A program made the position numbers and the translations under genes. A stretch of 64,000 nucleotides of DNA from assembly GCF_009363095.1 (NCBI RefSeq), contig NZ_CP045295.1, forward strand, positions 6,043,001 to 6,107,000. The letters run 5' to 3'. Shown piece after piece: positions 61,103-64,000 of the stretch. The notes under the pieces were generated by a model. It had not been told where the DNA came from. It saw only the letters and a program-made list of their open reading frames with translations, and searched no databases. Source of the stretch: Paenibacillus cellulositrophicus. Lineage in GTDB: Bacteria; Bacillota; Bacilli; Paenibacillales; Paenibacillaceae. How positions within the stretch are numbered: the first letter of the stretch is position 1; each line of letters begins with the position of its first letter.

Positions 61103-62005
61103 ATGCACGTCGTTCAATTTCAGGATCCGGAAGCATTTTTGGAGCATACGGAGCCGGTGCTGCTTGAGAATGAACTGCTGAACAATCTTCCGCTTGGCAT
61201 TCTGTACCGGTTGGTAGACACGATGAAAGAAGAAGGCGGCATTCCGAGGCATGGGGAGGGAAGCAGTCGGCTGTTTCTGGCGACGGTTCAGAACGGAGAG
61301 CAGCCCCTGCTCATACTCATCCAGACGCTGTCGCATCTGATTCTGTATGCAAGCGATGAAGTCGGCGGCCCGGAACAGCTTCGGACTTGCTGCTGCGAGG
61401 CGGTGGACTATATCATCCGTCAGGGTGAGGTATCCCAAATCCCTAGCATTATCGGGTTAACGTCAACCGCTGAAATGTTTGCGGAGGGGTGGCGCGACAA
61501 GACCGGCATTTCCTACCATGTCGGAATGAATCAGCGGATATACCGCTGCACGAAAGTAAACCCTATTTCCGAAAGCGGGGGGCACTTGAGGGAAGCTGGG
61601 CCAGATGATCTGCCGCTCCTTACAAGGTGGGTGCTGGACTTCAGCCGCGAAGCGCTGGAGCCGATCCCGCAGGAAGACTCGGAGCGGATTGCCCGAAGGG
61701 GAGTCATCTTGTCTTCCCTCTATATTTGGGATGACGGGGGACCGGTCTCTATGGTCCAAAAATCGCGTCCGACCAAGCGCGGTATTGTGGTCACGCTGGT
61801 TTACACGCCTCCCGAGCTGCGCGGCAGGGGTTATGCAAGCTCATCCGTAGCCGAATTGACCCGGCGGCTCCTAAGCAGTGATTACGAGTTCACCTGCCTG
61901 TACACGGATCTCAGCAATCCGGTGTCCAACCATATATACATGAACATCGGCTACGAGCCGGCGGCGGATTCTATCGTTTATGTTTTCGACCGGGCGGGCG
62001 AATAA
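61103..62005 (+). CDS. GNAT N-acetyltransferase
   Basis: A 300-residue protein; ATG 61103 is preferred because GAGGGAAGG precedes it. The C-terminal part has VTLVYTPPELRGRGYASSSV, the acetyl-CoA motif, and LYTDLSNPVSNHIYMNIGYEP. The N-terminal 150 residues are the usual extra lobe of this subgroup. Substrate unknown. Confidence 0.87.
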   Translation: MHVVQFQDPEAFLEHTEPVLLENELLNNLPLGILYRLVDTMKEEGGIPRHGEGSSRLFLATVQNGEQPLLILIQTLSHLILYASDEVGGPEQLRTCCCEAVDYIIRQGEVSQIPSIIGLTSTAEMFAEGWRDKTGISYHVGMNQRIYRCTKVNPISESGGHLREAGPDDLPLLTRWVLDFSREALEPIPQEDSERIARRGVILSSLYIWDDGGPVSMVQKSRPTKRGIVVTLVYTPPELRGRGYASSSVAELTRRLLSSDYEFTCLYTDLSNPVSNHIYMNIGYEPAADSIVYVFDRAGE

Positions 62006-62203
62006 TTACATATGATAGCTGCCTGTAGGTTCGTTTAAGACCCATTCCAGCATGGTCAGCATGTCTTCGACGCGGAGCAGCTGGGCAGACAGCGAGGCGT
62101 GGACCGGCGTGTCCGGTTCAGCCGATTCGATGCGGGAGAGCAGCGACTTTTTTTGCATCAGCAGTTCGTTCATTTTGGATTTAATCTGGTTTTCAGTTCT
62201 CAT
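62006..62203 (-). CDS. Small helical protein of unknown function
   Basis: A 65-residue protein on -, starting at MRTENQIKSK with GGAGGG six to seven bases upstream. It is charged and helical (KMNELLMQKKSLLSRIES), likely a coiled coil. It directly abuts the stop of the converging GNAT gene. Family not recognised. Confidence 0.65.
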   Translation of the reverse strand: MRTENQIKSKMNELLMQKKSLLSRIESAEPDTPVHASLSAQLLRVEDMLTMLEWVLNEPTGSYHM

Positions 62204-62315
62204 TGATAACCCTCCATGTGCAGTTGTTACGGTACCATGATGATTATACCAGTCTTGAAGGGCAGGTCCATAACCGAATCGGCCCATCCACTATACCAAG
62301 GAGATGATGTGGAAT

Positions 62316-62996
62316 ATGAATCTGAAGAAAATGGCTGCGGAAAAAGCTGTTGAATACGTTGAGGACGGCATGCGTGTCGGTCTGGGGACAGGCTCCACCG
62401 CTTACTGGGCGATCAAGAGAATCGGTGAACGCGTCAGGGAAGGGATGACGATACAGGCAGTGGCGACCTCCAAGGCTTCGGAGAAGCTGGCGGCCGAGGA
62501 AGGGATTCCGCTATTGCCTTTTCACCAATTGGACGGGCTGGACCTGACTATTGACGGTGCAGACGAAGTCAATCCGGAACTGAGCCTGATTAAAGGCGGG
62601 GGAGGAGCTCTTCTGCGGGAAAAAATCGTTGCCTACCACAGCAAGCAGCTGATCATTATTGCCGATGAGCACAAAGTAGTGAATACGCTGGGCGCATTTC
62701 CCCTCCCGGTGGAGATCATCCCGTTTGCGCATGAATGGACGCTGGGATCGCTGGAGAAGCTCGGATGCAGCCCGCAGCTGCGCACCGATAACGACCAGCT
62801 GTACGTCACCGACAACGGAAACTATATCGCCGATTGCCGCTTCGGGGAGATTGCCGACCCTGCGAAGCTGCATCAGCAGCTGTTATACATTCCGGGCGTG
62901 GTGGACAACGGGTTGTTCATTGGAATGGCGGACCGGGCGGTCATCGCCGGCAGCGACGGAACGGTTAAAATCATGGAGCGTCCGTTAAACCGGTAG
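62316..62996 (+). CDS. rpiA: Ribose-5-phosphate isomerase A
   Basis: A 226-residue enzyme. GLGTGSTAYWAI binds phosphate; LDLTIDGADEV holds the catalytic Asp pair, and LIKGGGGALLREKIV the Lys/Glu. AAGGAG lies 12 bases before ATG 62316; closer ATGs at 62304 and 62307 are too near. It interconverts ribose-5-phosphate and ribulose-5-phosphate. Confidence 0.96.
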   Translation: MNLKKMAAEKAVEYVEDGMRVGLGTGSTAYWAIKRIGERVREGMTIQAVATSKASEKLAAEEGIPLLPFHQLDGLDLTIDGADEVNPELSLIKGGGGALLREKIVAYHSKQLIIIADEHKVVNTLGAFPLPVEIIPFAHEWTLGSLEKLGCSPQLRTDNDQLYVTDNGNYIADCRFGEIADPAKLHQQLLYIPGVVDNGLFIGMADRAVIAGSDGTVKIMERPLNR

Positions 62997-63010
62997 ATCA
63001 GGCGCATTCC

Positions 63011-63475
63011 ATGAAACAACCGGTATTGTCCGCTGCATGGCGAAATCTGCTGACCGTGTTGATCGTCGCTTATACGCTTCTTCTCCTCTATTGGATGTTC
63101 CTGGGGTTCGGACGGAGCCCGGGTTCATCCTTTCATTATAATGTGATTCCTTTGCGGACGATCCGGCTGTACATTCAGTATGGCTGGACCATGTCCCCGA
63201 AAATATGGATCATCAATTTGTTCGGCAATATGGCGGTGTTCGTCCCTTTCGGCCTCCTGCTACCGCTGCTGATCCAGAAGCTGCAGTCGTGGCTTGTGCT
63301 TACGGCCGTCTTCGTTTCGTCCATCCTGGTCGCGGAATGGGCGCAGATGCTGCTGCGGGTCGGCAGCTTTGACGTGGATGACGTGATCCTGAATACAGCG
63401 GGCGTGTGGATCGGATGGTTGATCTCCAGCATTTGGCGGGAACGGATCGGCATAAAAAGAGGAACAAAGGTTTGA
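63011..63475 (+). CDS. VanZ-like membrane protein
   Basis: A 154-residue protein with four helices. FHYNVIPLRTIRLYI, NLFGNMAVFVPFGLLLPLL and SFDVDDVILNTAGVWIGW are the VanZ signature blocks. VanZ gives some teicoplanin tolerance in enterococci; the function of chromosomal homologues is mostly unknown. It starts 14 bases after rpiA with no clear ribosome binding site, so it may be coupled. Confidence 0.9.
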   Translation: MKQPVLSAAWRNLLTVLIVAYTLLLLYWMFLGFGRSPGSSFHYNVIPLRTIRLYIQYGWTMSPKIWIINLFGNMAVFVPFGLLLPLLIQKLQSWLVLTAVFVSSILVAEWAQMLLRVGSFDVDDVILNTAGVWIGWLISSIWRERIGIKRGTKV

Positions 63476-63500
63476 CATCATCGCGTCTTTCGATTATCTT
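63472..63500 (+). promoter_or_regulatory. Promoter of the MarR gene
   Basis: Perfect TTGACA, 17-base spacer, TATCTT. The -35 overlaps the VanZ stop codon. Confidence 0.65.
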
Positions 63501-63512
63501 AGCATTAAGATA
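63495..63512. promoter_or_regulatory. Palindromic operator over the -10 box, probable MarR autoregulatory site
   Basis: TATCTTA GCAT TAAGATA: a 7-bp perfect inverted repeat with a four-base centre that includes the -10 hexamer. It resembles the TATCT...AGATA sites of MhqR-type repressors. Confidence 0.6.
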
Positions 63513-63532
63513 GCGCGTTTGGAGGTTTTTAC

Positions 63533-64000
63533 ATGGCTGGTAAAACTAGCAACGATGAATTGTCCCTGGATTTATTTATTGTCCTTGCCCGCGCCTATAA
63601 TTCAGTAGTTGCCCACTCCATTCGTGATATTCAAAGCCACGGTTTGAATTCAACGGAATTTGGAGTCCTGGATCTGCTGTATCACAAAGGGCCCCAACCA
63701 CTGCAAAAAATCGGGGAGAAGGTATTGATATCCAGCGGGAACATTACGTACGTGGCGGATAAGCTGCAGAAAAAGAATCTGCTTGTCCGCAAGGCGTCAC
63801 CGGATGACCGACGGGTCATATTTGCTGATCTGACGGATGAGGGGAGAGCATTCTTCCAAAGTATTTTTCCTCAGCATCAGCAGGTTCTGGTCCGCGCGGT
63901 GGAAGATCTGGACAGCGAAGAGAAGATGCAGGCGATTCAGCTTCTGCGCAAGCTCGGATTGTCGGCAGAGCGGAAATTCAAGGAGAGTGGGGCTATATGA
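63533..64000 (+). CDS. MarR-family regulator (MhqR-like)
   Basis: A 155-residue complete protein ending with TGA at the last base. GLNSTEFGVLDLLYHKGPQPLQKIGEK (shortened) and SSGNITYVADKLQKKNLLVRKASPDDRR (shortened) form the winged helix. The N-terminal pattern LSLDLFIVLARAYNSV fits the MhqR subgroup, which senses quinone-like electrophiles in Bacillus. GGAGG precedes the ATG. Target genes probably lie beyond the window. Confidence 0.88.
   Translation: MAGKTSNDELSLDLFIVLARAYNSVVAHSIRDIQSHGLNSTEFGVLDLLYHKGPQPLQKIGEKVLISSGNITYVADKLQKKNLLVRKASPDDRRVIFADLTDEGRAFFQSIFPQHQQVLVRAVEDLDSEEKMQAIQLLRKLGLSAERKFKESGAI

Noticed and set aside
1..64000. CRISPR arrays, insertion sequences, tRNA or rRNA genes, prophage
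   Set aside because: No spaced repeats, transposase or integrase motifs, tRNA T-loop/CCA patterns or phage structural modules were found. The tail-fibre-like protein stands alone in an EPS locus.

Overview
The window looks like chromosome from a spore-forming, moderately GC-rich Firmicute, most likely Paenibacillus or a close relative. The reasons are the strong AGGAGG-type ribosome binding sites, sigma-A type promoters, many Rho-independent terminators, sporulation genes (spoVAC, spoVAD), and a set of Bacillus-type proteins (HelD, CcpN-like, LutABC, RhaEW, AdeC). No rRNA, tRNA, CRISPR array, transposase or prophage block was seen. The genus is inferred from gene content, not from a database match.

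Region 1 (1-14881, all on +) is the distal part of an exopolysaccharide locus. It holds the tail of a heparinase II/III-like protein, five glycosyltransferases, a Wzx-type flippase, a Wzy-like polymerase, two tandem CelD-like acetyltransferases, a polysaccharide deacetylase-like protein, a large beta-helix protein with phage tail-fibre-like ends, and RmlA for dTDP-sugar supply. Many genes overlap by 4-11 bases, as expected for one long operon.

Region 2 (14900-22700): a three-gene ABC-2 exporter on - is divergent from an MFS transporter. A roughly 600-base gap follows that carries two copies of a 100-base repeat, then gabD and a membrane-anchored PpiC-type foldase.

Region 3 (22800-32300) has a small spoVA-type cluster (DUF421-DUF1657 fusion, spoVAC, spoVAD) with a divergent stand-alone DUF1657 gene. 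It continues with a PAP2 phosphatase, an AI-2E family permease, a secreted His-rich protein, an aromatic acid exporter-like protein, and a D,D-carboxypeptidase / response regulator / histidine kinase operon.

Region 4 (32500-49950) is mostly metabolic: adenine deaminase, a non-coding gap with a probable antisense small RNA, HelD, an AraC regulator divergent from a GH31 alpha-xylosidase, and an MFS transporter. It also holds a rhamnose/lactate module (rhaEW-lutABC-DeoR regulator), in which RhaEW would yield L-lactate and LutABC would oxidise it. A transaldolase-like aldolase and a CcpN-like repressor, whose best start codon is ATT, close the region.

Region 5 (50040-64000) holds an LTA synthase-like protein, a TetR/ABC exporter pair with a clear palindromic operator, a sugar nucleotidyltransferase, several GNAT acetyltransferases, a DinB protein, and an EamA transporter behind a terminator-containing leader. 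It ends with a HAD phosphatase, rpiA, a VanZ-like protein and a MarR regulator with a palindrome over its own promoter.
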